A stretch of 64,000 nucleotides of DNA. Origin: Shewanella sp. KT0246. Its GTDB lineage: Bacteria; Pseudomonadota; Gammaproteobacteria; Enterobacterales; Shewanellaceae. A program made the translations under genes and the position numbers. Under the pieces are notes generated by a model that searched no databases, was not told the DNA's origin, and was given only the letters and a program-made list of their open reading frames with translations. How positions within the stretch are numbered: the first letter of the stretch is position 1; each line of letters starts with the position of its first letter. Below, one piece after another: positions 8,905 to 19,067 of this stretch. The stretch covers positions 26,182-90,181 of the forward strand of contig NZ_BPEV01000023.1 of the NCBI RefSeq assembly GCF_019654955.1, written 5' to 3'.

Positions 8905-9108
8905 TTATCCCCCTGCTACTGCTGAAAATACGTCAATTTTGTCACTTTGTTGACATTCAATCTGCGCCCAACGACTACGAGGAACAACTTGGTCATTCAA
9001 AACTAGTGCCAATGACTTCGGATTTAAATCTTTTAACTCAACTAACTGCAGCAAGCTTGCGTTGCTATGTAGTTTTTCAGCTGAACCATTAAATTCTATT
9101 GTGATCAT
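8905..9108 (-). CDS. thiS: Sulfur carrier protein ThiS
   Basis: Ubiquitin-fold protein of 67 residues ending in the required Gly-Gly (FSAVAGG). ThiF adenylates this C-terminus, and it then carries sulfur as a thiocarboxylate to ThiG. The N-terminus [20 protein letters not shown] and the central [15 protein letters not shown] are typical of the family. It sits between thiF and thiG with almost no spacing to thiG. Confidence 0.96.
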   Translation of the reverse strand: MITIEFNGSAEKLHSNASLLQLVELKDLNPKSLALVLNDQVVPRSRWAQIECQQSDKIDVFSAVAGG

Positions 9109-9144
9109 AATTTTTCCTAACGTACTTAAAAGGCTGAAAACTGC

Positions 9145-9987
9145 TTAATTTAATGCGCAAATACAACAATTTGGATCTTGTGACATACCGACATGGCGCC
9201 ACTGCAGATTTTTAGCATCGAATAAATGCAGGCGGCCTTTCAAATCTCGCTTTTGTATTTCATCGCTTTTTAACCAATTTAGGCCCAGTAAAGCTTGCAT
9301 TGATGCAACGGACAATAATGCTGAGGTTAGCACTCCAGCTTGAGCGCATGACTGATTTACGGCTGAATCTTCTGGATAAAGACATTGATAACAACCCGCT
9401 TTGTGCTCAGTATTGTTAGACGGTAGGATGTCAGATCCAGAGCTATTTTTGTCATGAGTGGCGACAAGCTCCCCGTAAGAAACAGCCTGAGTAAAATCGA
9501 GACAAAATAACTGCCCATTTGCACCGCTGACGGCACCACTTATCAGCGCTTTTTTAGCACGGACTGCAATCCGGTTTATCAATAAGCGAGAAGTAAAATT
9601 ATCAGTGCAATCAAAGACTATATCTGCATCGTTTAATATCGCGTCATCTTGAGCCATAAACCTTTGACATAGCGGTGTTATGACACAATCAGCATAAGCT
9701 AGAGAGAGTTTATGGGCGGCAACATCAACTTTTTTAAAACCGATATCTTCATTTTGAAATAACAATTGTCTTGGCAAATTTGATAACTCGACAATATCGT
9801 CATCCATCAAGATAATCTTGCCGACGCCAGCAGCAGCAAGTTGGTGAGCTACAGCATGACCTAAGCCGCCAATACCAATAATGACCACAGTGCTGTTCAT
9901 CAATTTAAGCTGACCATCCTCCCCCATATCTGGCAGTAATACATGGCTTGAATAACGCATATACTGAACATCAGATAATTTATTCAT
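9145..9987 (-). CDS. thiF: ThiF-type sulfur carrier adenylyltransferase
   Basis: E1-like enzyme of 280 residues that activates the C-terminal glycine of ThiS with ATP. The nucleotide-binding loop GIGGLGHAVAHQLAAAG lies near residue 38, followed by DDDIVELSNLPRQLLF, and the conserved VFDCTDNFTSR is near 130. Two pairs of cysteines, CYQC near 199 and CCIC at the extreme C-terminus, form the expected zinc site. The start overlaps the end of thiDE by eight bases. MoeB is a close relative, but the position directly upstream of thiS decides for ThiF. Confidence 0.93.
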   Translation of the reverse strand: MNKLSDVQYMRYSSHVLLPDMGEDGQLKLMNSTVVIIGIGGLGHAVAHQLAAAGVGKIILMDDDIVELSNLPRQLLFQNEDIGFKKVDVAAHKLSLAYADCVITPLCQRFMAQDDAILNDADIVFDCTDNFTSRLLINRIAVRAKKALISGAVSGANGQLFCLDFTQAVSYGELVATHDKNSSGSDILPSNNTEHKAGCYQCLYPEDSAVNQSCAQAGVLTSALLSVASMQALLGLNWLKSDEIQKRDLKGRLHLFDAKNLQWRHVGMSQDPNCCICALN

Positions 9988-11626
9988 GACTAGCCTCGCA
10001 CTGTAAACTTAAATCATCACTTTGCCACTGACTCAACAAACGTTTATATGCTGATGTTGGATAGGCAGCTTCAGTGACCGCTCTTACCACTGCGACGCTA
10101 TCGACTTTGCTGGCTTTTATCTGATCGAGAACCTGCTCATCTATGCCACCAATCGCCACTGTTGGATAAACTGATTTAAGCAGAGCTGAGTAACGGGCTA
10201 ATTTTTTTAAACCTTGGGGCGCCGATGGCATTACCTTAGTGGTCGTTGGAAAAATATGGCCAAGAGCGATATAGGAAGGTTTTAATTGGTGGGCAAGTAA
10301 GATCTCAAAAACGCTGTGACTCGATAAACCAATCGCAATCCCCGCTTCATTAATTACATCTAGCGGCGCCAATTCTGCGTCTTCTTGCCCTAAATGAATA
10401 CCAAAAGCACCATGTTTTAACGCAAGCTGCCAATGATCGTTAATAAACACTTGGGCTTGATAATCACGCCCTAAAATAATCGCTTGTTGAATTAGCGTCT
10501 CTATATGCTCATCTAATGTATCACCAGTTTGTTTTATTCTAAGCTGAACTGTTGTGCATTTAGCTTTAAGTAACGCTTCAAGCAATGCAATATCTTCAAC
10601 AACGGGATAAACACCAATTTCTTGCTCTAATTTCGCAAAAGCCTTATTTGAACCATGACTTGAGCCAATAGTTTGATCTGCTGAGTTCGTTAGATTCTTA
10701 TTCGAATCAATTGCGTAATAATGACTAACACGAGGATATAGACCAATATCCTCTGGCCAACCGGTTTTAGCTAAAGGGCCAGCGCCTTTGCCAAATTGCA
10801 CACTATCTAATAAGCCTTTTGACACGTATGCTTTCGCCATCACAATTGCATCGTGAAGCACGTAGTCATGTGCCATAAAACAAGCAATAGCAGAAGATAA
10901 TGTACAACCACTTCCGTGATTATTATTAGTTCCAATACGTTTTGATGATAGCCAAAAGCTTTGATATTGATGTGATTCGCTGACACCTAAAACCTGCTGA
11001 CAAACAAATAAGTCACTGGCTGTATCTCCTTGCCATTGCTGGGCATCACCGCCTTTTGCAAGAAGATTACATTTTAAATCTATATTTAGAAACGAAGCAG
11101 CATCATAAAAACTCGCTTTACCTAAATCGATTTTTACAGCTGATTTTGGTACTAACCTAAACAACTCTTGAGCATTGGGCGTCAATAAAGTGATCAAACC
11201 TTTAAAAGCGCTGAAATCCAGTTCAGCTTGTCGATTTAAACCATCTCCACAACTGGCAACCATTACAGGATCGACAATCACAGGCACGATTTTGTTGGCA
11301 ATATCTTTGCTTCTAAACGATTTGAGCCACTTAGCAATAACATTCAGCTGTTGTTGATTGGCAATCAGTCCAATTTTTATTGCTGCAGGTGTTAAATCAG
11401 CTTCAAGCACATTTAACTGAGCGATTAACATGGCATCTGATACTGGTTCAACCAAGTTCACTTCCACAGAGTTTTGGGCAGTCAGTGTAGTAATAACACT
11501 GCAGCCAAAACAGCCTAAGTCGTTCATCGTTGCTAAATCTGTTTGAATGCCTGCGCCGCCACCACTGTCTGAACCCGCAATGGTCCAGACAATAGGTTTC
11601 TTAATATTTTGCATCAGTTGAGACAT
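9980..11626 (-). CDS. thiDE: Bifunctional HMP-phosphate kinase / thiamine-phosphate synthase ThiDE
   Basis: Fusion of 548 residues. The N-terminal half (about 1-275) is ThiD, which phosphorylates hydroxymethylpyrimidine and its phosphate: WTIAGSDSGGGAGIQTDL near 15 and NNHGSGCTLSSAIACF near 233 are the ribokinase-type motifs. The C-terminal part (about 335-535) is ThiE, which joins pyrimidine and thiazole phosphates: TTVQLRIKQ, VFINDHWQLALKHGAFGIHL, GHIFPTTTKVMPSAPQGL and VAIGGI are present. Residues about 275-335 are a linker (YYAIDSNKNLTNSADQT). The gene starts two bases after the thiC stop and overlaps thiF by eight bases. The fusion couples the two last steps before thiamine phosphate. 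Confidence 0.95.
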   Translation of the reverse strand: MSQLMQNIKKPIVWTIAGSDSGGGAGIQTDLATMNDLGCFGCSVITTLTAQNSVEVNLVEPVSDAMLIAQLNVLEADLTPAAIKIGLIANQQQLNVIAKWLKSFRSKDIANKIVPVIVDPVMVASCGDGLNRQAELDFSAFKGLITLLTPNAQELFRLVPKSAVKIDLGKASFYDAASFLNIDLKCNLLAKGGDAQQWQGDTASDLFVCQQVLGVSESHQYQSFWLSSKRIGTNNNHGSGCTLSSAIACFMAHDYVLHDAIVMAKAYVSKGLLDSVQFGKGAGPLAKTGWPEDIGLYPRVSHYYAIDSNKNLTNSADQTIGSSHGSNKAFAKLEQEIGVYPVVEDIALLEALLKAKCTTVQLRIKQTGDTLDEHIETLIQQAIILGRDYQAQVFINDHWQLALKHGAFGIHLGQEDAELAPLDVINEAGIAIGLSSHSVFEILLAHQLKPSYIALGHIFPTTTKVMPSAPQGLKKLARYSALLKSVYPTVAIGGIDEQVLDQIKASKVDSVAVVRAVTEAAYPTSAYKRLLSQWQSDDLSLQCEASHE

Positions 11627-11628
11627 AC

Positions 11629-13928
<2,300 letters not shown>

Positions 13929-13929
<1 letters not shown>

Positions 13930-14010
13930 CTTGTTTCCTTCGCAGGTTTTAACCTGATCAGGTTCAACGGATCCCGAATAAACGGTCTCAGCCATAAGGC
14001 ACTCCGACAA
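13929..14010 (-). ncRNA. TPP riboswitch (THI element)
   Basis: On the minus strand the conserved thi-box is complete. The start TGTCGGAGTGCC is followed by GGCTGAGACCG, the pyrimidine-sensing loop with its CTGAGA core. The second half GGGATCCGTTGAACCTGATC and AGGTTAAAACCTGCG gives the pyrophosphate-sensing helix with its GAACCTGATCAGGTTAA core. Its position upstream of thiC and the direction fit repression of the whole operon by thiamine pyrophosphate. Confidence 0.97.
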
Positions 14011-14229
14011 GATGTGTGCAGTATACTCAGCATACGAATTAAATTACAAGTGAATTACATTCAATTTTAACAATACAGAAATGATATTAATTCATCCCCC
14101 AAACCTCTGATAAAATTGAAATTGATTTGAATATGAAACAATAAAAAGACTAATCAATGAATTTATACCTAAGTAAAACACCATAAAAATAAACTCATTT
14201 ATAAAGCACCAACAAGTGGCGTACAAAAA

Positions 14230-15525
14230 TTACGGTAGTTGTACTTTCGATAACCTATTTTGAATTGCTCTATTTAGCGCCTTTTTCATTCGCGCACTAT
14301 CACAGGGTTCAGCAAACCCTAAACCTTCTGCATGAGGGTTAATTTGTGTCGGCAGTGGCACAATCCGATAGCAAGTATCACCATGTTTCATTATACGATT
14401 AGGGTCTAAGCGATGGTCGAGAGTTGTGGCTTGTCGCTTGTCTTCTATTTCTATGATTTCAATATTAAACATTTCAGGCGTCAGCTCACTCAAACTGGCT
14501 CCATCACCAGAGGTGGCTCTGCGCGCTTGTTGAGAAACCAACGTTTGTAACGCTTGCTGGTTTAAGTTTTGCAAAACATTACTTGTCGCTGAATTCAAAA
14601 CATTAAATTGTGAGTCACTTAATTCATTTTTATTGAACAGGTGCGAATGGGCAGCCTCATCCTTCGGCTCCTGCAGATACATGCTGTCGACACTGCTCCA
14701 ATTAAATTCAGTATCTAGTTTACTGGGAGCAGTATTTATCGTTTTATCATTTATAGGTTCGACATTTGATAGTTCGTCTACAGTGACTTTTTCGATTATA
14801 ACTTCTTCAATAGGAGCTGCAGGTAATGGTGCTTGCTCAATAACTTGTTCTAATGCTACTGGCTTCACTTCAGTATCTAGCGGTATATTTTCTAGTGCCT
14901 TTATTGCCGCTATTGTAGTGGCAGAGTCGGAATTGACTTCAGCTGACGGCTCTGATGTTTCTGCAGGAGCCTTTTGTGGAGTCTGCTCTGGGGTGATTTT
15001 ATGTTTAGTTGCTTGAGAAATTGCCGCTAACTGTTCTGCAGAAATGAAATAAGCATTTATTTCATTATTCTCTAATTGTGATTGTATTGAACTGTCTATT
15101 TTGTCTTCTTGTCTAGCTTTAGCTATTTCGACAAACACATCAACGGTTTGCTCAGCCAATAACAATAGTAATAAGAAACCAGCGACATGAATGATGGTCA
15201 CAAATATCACGCTTGGTGACAGTATCTGTTTTAATCTTGTGGCTAAATAGTGGTTTTCAGCAAGTGCAGTTGTCTCCCTAGCAGAATCAATTGACTCGGC
15301 ACGCAAACTTGGAATGGATAGAGTAATATCTGCACAGTTAAGGTTTTTGAGGTTTGAAAATGCTAGTTCTGATTGTTCAAAATCGATATCTTTAGCTTGT
15401 GTCTGTCTTTCAGCTGAAATAAATGGCGTTACATTGTCTGCATCAATATTCTCAAGAAACAGATCGTGTTCCAACAATTTATTATTTGTTGCTGTTTTTA
15501 AATCTGCTTCATGCTTATCGATCAT
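14230..15525 (-). CDS. Single-span membrane protein with TonB-like layout, function unknown
   Basis: Protein of 431 residues that I do not recognise. The first 100 residues are polar and acidic, followed by one strong membrane segment (about 104-123, VIFVTIIHVAGFLLLLLLA). After it come a long Glu/Pro/Ala-rich stretch (about 175-270) and a compact C-terminal domain (about 370-431) with two cysteines (TCYRIV and AEPCDS). This order, an N-terminal anchor, a Pro/Glu-rich periplasm-spanning arm and a small C-terminal domain, recalls TonB or TolA, but there is no YP motif and no ExbB/ExbD neighbours. The unusually long cytoplasmic N-terminus is unlike TonB. It is transcribed alone, divergent from the hemolysin III gene. 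Membrane topology is the only firm statement. Confidence 0.7.
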   Translation of the reverse strand: MIDKHEADLKTATNNKLLEHDLFLENIDADNVTPFISAERQTQAKDIDFEQSELAFSNLKNLNCADITLSIPSLRAESIDSARETTALAENHYLATRLKQILSPSVIFVTIIHVAGFLLLLLLAEQTVDVFVEIAKARQEDKIDSSIQSQLENNEINAYFISAEQLAAISQATKHKITPEQTPQKAPAETSEPSAEVNSDSATTIAAIKALENIPLDTEVKPVALEQVIEQAPLPAAPIEEVIIEKVTVDELSNVEPINDKTINTAPSKLDTEFNWSSVDSMYLQEPKDEAAHSHLFNKNELSDSQFNVLNSATSNVLQNLNQQALQTLVSQQARRATSGDGASLSELTPEMFNIEIIEIEDKRQATTLDHRLDPNRIMKHGDTCYRIVPLPTQINPHAEGLGFAEPCDSARMKKALNRAIQNRLSKVQLP

Positions 15526-15813
15526 TTAGCGCATCCTATCGCTCGAAAACATACTCATTTCAATAAATTGTAATTGATTGGTTTTTTAACCACCTAGAAT
15601 CTAATCATCATGGTTTGAATAACATCTGATTCACAATTACAGAAATAGTTCACTTTGGCATCTATTTTACTTACACCTCAACGTTTAACAGCTAACATTT
15701 TGAATGTATTAGTAAAACAAATTAAGCTTACACGTGTACGCTAAAATCATAGTATTTTATTATTTAAGCTGTTACTCTAATTTCCACATTGCTTAACTAG
15801 GTTGTATGCAAAG

Positions 15814-16494
15814 ATGTCTCTTGAGTTAAATGCAGATCAAAAAATTGAAGCTAGCCCGCACTACCAGTCAGATTATTGCGCGACTGAAGAGTTAGCTAAT
15901 AGCGTTACCCATGGTATTGGCGTGTTTGCAGGTCTTATCGCAATGGTTGCTATGCTAGTGAAAGGCTCATCGCATTTAAATGCCACTGAAATGTTTGGTA
16001 TTGGAATTTATGGTCTCAGCATTGTTTTATTATTTCTCGCATCAACCCTATACCACTCAAGCACTACGCAGTTATGGCGAAAACGTTTCAAAATGGCCGA
16101 TCATTGTGCCATCTACACCTTAATTGCAGGTACCTACACTCCGTTAATGCTTATTAGTCTAGATGGCGAACAAGCCAATATTGTACTCGCTGCCATTTGG
16201 TTGCTCGCATTAGGTGGTATTGTATTTAAAACCCTGTTTATAGGTCGATTTAAAGCTTTCAGTGTCATTCTTTATTTAATCATGGGTTGGTTGTGCGTTA
16301 CTGTGATGAGTGATCTTATTCAAGGCATGTCCAACTTAGGATTTAATTTGTTACTATTAGGTGGTGCTTTCTACAGCATTGGAGTCATTTTCTATGTGAG
16401 TAAGCGTATTCCTTATAATCATGCTATTTGGCATTTGTTTGTTCTATCTGGTGCGCTGTCTCATTTTCTGTGTATCTATTTAACGGTGATTTAG
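15814..16494 (+). CDS. Hemolysin III / YqfA (TrhA) family membrane protein
   Basis: Protein of 226 residues from the ATG at 15814 (an in-frame TTG four codons earlier is also possible). It has seven membrane spans and the family's conserved residues: EELANSVTHGIGVFAG at the start, FLASTLYHSST in span 2-3, DHCAIYTLIAGTYTPL, and the C-terminal KRIPYNHAIWHLFVLSGALSHFL. The His/Asp/Ser set suggests the metal-dependent hydrolase-like fold of the PAQR/alkaline ceramidase superfamily. In E. coli the homologue YqfA is linked to membrane energetics; haemolysis is not implied. It is followed by an alkyltransferase-like gene 95 bases later, on the same strand. Confidence 0.93.
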   Translation: MSLELNADQKIEASPHYQSDYCATEELANSVTHGIGVFAGLIAMVAMLVKGSSHLNATEMFGIGIYGLSIVLLFLASTLYHSSTTQLWRKRFKMADHCAIYTLIAGTYTPLMLISLDGEQANIVLAAIWLLALGGIVFKTLFIGRFKAFSVILYLIMGWLCVTVMSDLIQGMSNLGFNLLLLGGAFYSIGVIFYVSKRIPYNHAIWHLFVLSGALSHFLCIYLTVI

Positions 16495-16589
16495 TAGTTT
16501 AATCACTGTCTCCAAATTTTATAGCTCGTAATGATTCCTATCAGCACAATGATGCTTTATGCTGATGTTTTATTTGTGATGCTTTATAC

Positions 16590-16934
16590 ATGAACGAGCT
16601 GTCTTCGAAACAAAAAATTTGGTTTATCGTCAACATGATCCCCGAAGGAAATGTTCTCGCCTACGGCAAGGTTGCCGATCTTGCAGGTCTTCCAGGCCGC
16701 GCACGTTATGTATCTAAAGCATTAAAGGACGCCCCATCTCATCTTAACCTTCCTTGGCATAGAGTCATTAACAGCCTAGGGAAAATATCCTTTAAACTCA
16801 ATACGATTAGTTTCCAAAATCAGCAAGAGCGTCTAAGATCAGAAGGAATTGAAGTGAACAAAGGTAAGATTTCACTGTCAAAATTTGAATGGAAGCCTGA
16901 TATGGCAACATTGGTTCTCTCTTTACCTTTTTAA
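16590..16934 (+). CDS. Alkyltransferase-like protein (ATL, MGMT family)
   Basis: Protein of 114 residues matching the DNA-binding domain of O6-alkylguanine transferases. The active-site cysteine of the PCHRV motif is replaced by tryptophan (LPWHRVIN, near residue 52). That substitution is the mark of ATL proteins, which bind alkylated guanine and hand it to nucleotide excision repair instead of removing the alkyl group. The helix-turn-helix region with the Arg finger (GLPGRARYVSKAL) is present. The length equals that of known ATLs. It precedes the DUF3108 gene by 20 bases. Confidence 0.93.
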   Translation: MNELSSKQKIWFIVNMIPEGNVLAYGKVADLAGLPGRARYVSKALKDAPSHLNLPWHRVINSLGKISFKLNTISFQNQQERLRSEGIEVNKGKISLSKFEWKPDMATLVLSLPF

Positions 16935-16954
16935 CTCCAGACATAGGTACTATT

Positions 16955-17896
16955 TTGGTTAAACTATTTTCTGAAATTTCGAATCATATTACTTTTAGCA
17001 AAAAGCCTTGTTCAATTATCGCCCTTCTGGCGACAATATACGTTCAACCATTCAATTTAGCTTATGCGCAAACCACAGAAGATATTCAATCAGAAACTAC
17101 TAACGAGGTTAGCTCAGCTGTTACAGAATTAGATTCTACGAAATTGGCTTCTACCAATAAGACTTCTGCTATGAGTAACATTGAAGTTGAAAACAAAAGC
17201 GACTTCCTAACACCTCTAGCTCCACATGATGCCGAATATAATGTTTATTACGGCAGCATCCATTTAGGTAAAGCGCGCTATCAATTACCTTTATCAGATA
17301 ACGGTTTCTATCAATACCGATTCGATAGTGATGTCAGCTTATTGATGCTATCTGATGTGCGTAACATCAGTAGTGAGTTCCAATTAGTCGAGGGAAAACT
17401 TAAACCTATTCGTTATATGAGTAAACGCACTGGCACAGGAAGTGACTATAACGAACAAACCGTATTTGCAGAAGGCCAAGGTGTTATTCACACCATATAT
17501 AAAGATGAGCGAGCTAAACTAGACTATGCAAACGATATTTTCGACCCATTAATGGTACAACTGCAATTTAGAATGGATATGTACAATCCACCAGAGAAAC
17601 TGCAATACAAGATGGTGAAAGATAAAGAACTCGATGATTATGAATTTAAAGTTGTAGGTAAAGAGCGAGTGACTATCGAGAGTGGTTCATACGAAACCAT
17701 TAAGATTGAAGTAGTAAGAACCAGTAAAAAACGCCAAACTTTTTTTTGGATGGCGCCAGACTTAGGCTTCTTACCCATTAGACTTAGTCACTTCTCAAAA
17801 GGCAGTAAGCAACTAGATATTAAATTGGATAATTATCAGTTTTTAGACACACCTAAAACCGTAACAGCTGTGCCAGAAATGGCATCAAAAAAATAA
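16955..17896 (+). CDS. Exported DUF3108 protein
   Basis: Protein of 313 residues. The only sensible start is the TTG at 16955: it gives a signal peptide (about 1-37, ending in LAYA-QT), while the next ATG would remove it. Residues about 80-300 form the DUF3108 domain: EYNVYYGSIHLGKARYQL, MSKRTGTGSDYNEQTVF, DPLMVQLQFRMD and TFFWMAPDLGFLPIRL. The family is a periplasmic beta-rich domain of unknown role, possibly linked to lipid or envelope handling. A Ser/Thr/Glu-rich spacer (residues 40-75) separates signal peptide and domain. It follows the ATL gene by 20 bases and is followed by a terminator. Confidence 0.85.
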   Translation: MVKLFSEISNHITFSKKPCSIIALLATIYVQPFNLAYAQTTEDIQSETTNEVSSAVTELDSTKLASTNKTSAMSNIEVENKSDFLTPLAPHDAEYNVYYGSIHLGKARYQLPLSDNGFYQYRFDSDVSLLMLSDVRNISSEFQLVEGKLKPIRYMSKRTGTGSDYNEQTVFAEGQGVIHTIYKDERAKLDYANDIFDPLMVQLQFRMDMYNPPEKLQYKMVKDKELDDYEFKVVGKERVTIESGSYETIKIEVVRTSKKRQTFFWMAPDLGFLPIRLSHFSKGSKQLDIKLDNYQFLDTPKTVTAVPEMASKK

Positions 17897-17957
17897 CAAG
17901 CGTTTGAAATTGATTTACGAACAGCGTTTGAATATGGTTATAGCGTTCATAATAATA

Positions 17958-18005
17958 AAATGACAATCTACCAATATCTCCTTATTGGAGACTGTCATTT
18001 ATCTT
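17958..18005. terminator. Bidirectional terminator between convergent genes
   Basis: Outer stem AAATGACA (17958-17965) and TGTCATTT (17993-18000), with an inner stem CCAATA/TATTGG. It lies between the DUF3108 gene and the convergent amidotransferase gene, with T-rich flanks on both sides. Confidence 0.7.
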
Positions 18006-18041
18006 TATGTTCAATCTATAACAAATGAATTTTTCTATTAT

Positions 18042-18827
18042 CTATGCTTGATTACTCGCTTGAAGTTCACCTTTCCTGAAAAGCTTCCAGTCACCTGGTT
18101 TTAATATGTTCCACTCTTCATTTTTAGTAAGAGGCCTAGTCGCAATAACAGTAACAACGTCATTTGGCGTGGTTTCTTTATTAAAGTCGATAACCACATC
18201 TGTATCGATTAGTTTTGCTTTCCCAAAGGGTGCACGGCGGGTGATATAGCAAAGGTTATTGCTACAATATGTCATCAAGTCCACACCATCGCTTAGGATC
18301 ATATTAAACACACCAAGCGTTCTAATCTCATCAGCTAGACCTGCAATAAACGCAAATACAGCGTTCATATTTTCCGGTTGTTTAGGACCAAATTCAACTA
18401 ACACCTGTTCCATTATCCAGCAGAAAGCCAACTCACTGTCAGTGTCACCAACAGGTTGGAAACGGTTAACGACAAACTTTTCTTGATAATCAGATAACTG
18501 ACCATTGTGGGCATATGTCCAATACTTACCCCATAATTCCCGTGTGAAAGGATGGGTATTTTCAAGTGACACACAACCTCGATTAGCCTGACGAATATGG
18601 CTTACGACTATCTCACTTTTGATAGGGTAAGATTTAATCAGTTTGGCAATATGTGACTCACTGCTTGGACAAGCATCTTTAAAAGTACGACTACCCTTGC
18701 CTTCGTAGAAAGTAATTCCCCAGCCATCGACATGAGGACCAGTCACACCGCCTCTTTCAGCTAAACCTGTGAAACTAAACACAATATCAGTTGGAACGTT
18801 AGCGCTCATCGCTAATAACTCACACAT
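18042..18827 (-). CDS. Class II glutamine amidotransferase (YafJ type)
   Basis: Protein of 261 residues starting MCELLAMSAN, so after removal of methionine the catalytic N-terminal cysteine (Cys2) is exposed as in all class II (Ntn) amidotransferases. The conserved GGVTGPHVDGWGI, SHIRQANRGCVSLENTHPF and WTYAHNGQL segments are present, as is GDTDSELAF. It has only the glutaminase-type domain and no synthetase domain, so the acceptor is unknown. The E. coli homologue is YafJ. It is transcribed alone, toward the DUF3108 gene, and shares its upstream region with divergent fadE. Confidence 0.93.
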   Translation of the reverse strand: MCELLAMSANVPTDIVFSFTGLAERGGVTGPHVDGWGITFYEGKGSRTFKDACPSSESHIAKLIKSYPIKSEIVVSHIRQANRGCVSLENTHPFTRELWGKYWTYAHNGQLSDYQEKFVVNRFQPVGDTDSELAFCWIMEQVLVEFGPKQPENMNAVFAFIAGLADEIRTLGVFNMILSDGVDLMTYCSNNLCYITRRAPFGKAKLIDTDVVIDFNKETTPNDVVTVIATRPLTKNEEWNILKPGDWKLFRKGELQASNQA

Positions 18828-18925
18828 GGGGAAACGCCTTAAAAAGTTTTATAAGTCATAATTTTATCTAATAACTATTGTACCTAGTGCAAAACATTTT
18901 TGGGATATTTTATTGTAGAAAATAT

Positions 18926-18944
18926 TTTAAACAATTGTTTGAAA
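18926..18944. promoter_or_regulatory. Candidate PsrA-type operator upstream of fadE
   Basis: Perfect 12-base palindrome AAACAATTGTTT (18929-18940) inside TTTAAACAATTGTTTGAAA. It fits the AAAC-N2-4-GTTTG pattern bound by PsrA, the fatty-acid-responsive TetR repressor of fad genes. It lies about 125 bases upstream of the fadE start. Confidence 0.5.
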
Positions 18945-18984
18945 AAACTTGTAATCGTGGTCAGTAACGTTTAATTTTATGTGA

Positions 18985-19001
18985 TACAGGTCTGACCACA
19001 C
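18985..19001. promoter_or_regulatory. Candidate FadR operator upstream of fadE
   Basis: The 17-mer centred on GGTCTGACC (18989-18997) reads, on the minus strand, TGGTCAGACCTGT. It agrees at 13 of 17 positions with the E. coli FadR site AACTGGTCAGACCTGTT. It sits 66 bases before the fadE start, in the expected promoter region. Confidence 0.65.
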
Positions 19002-19067
19002 TCAGTTCTGTGAATAGGATCATTAATTTGTAAGTGCTCATTTTTGAATGCTTTAAGGAGAAAGACA

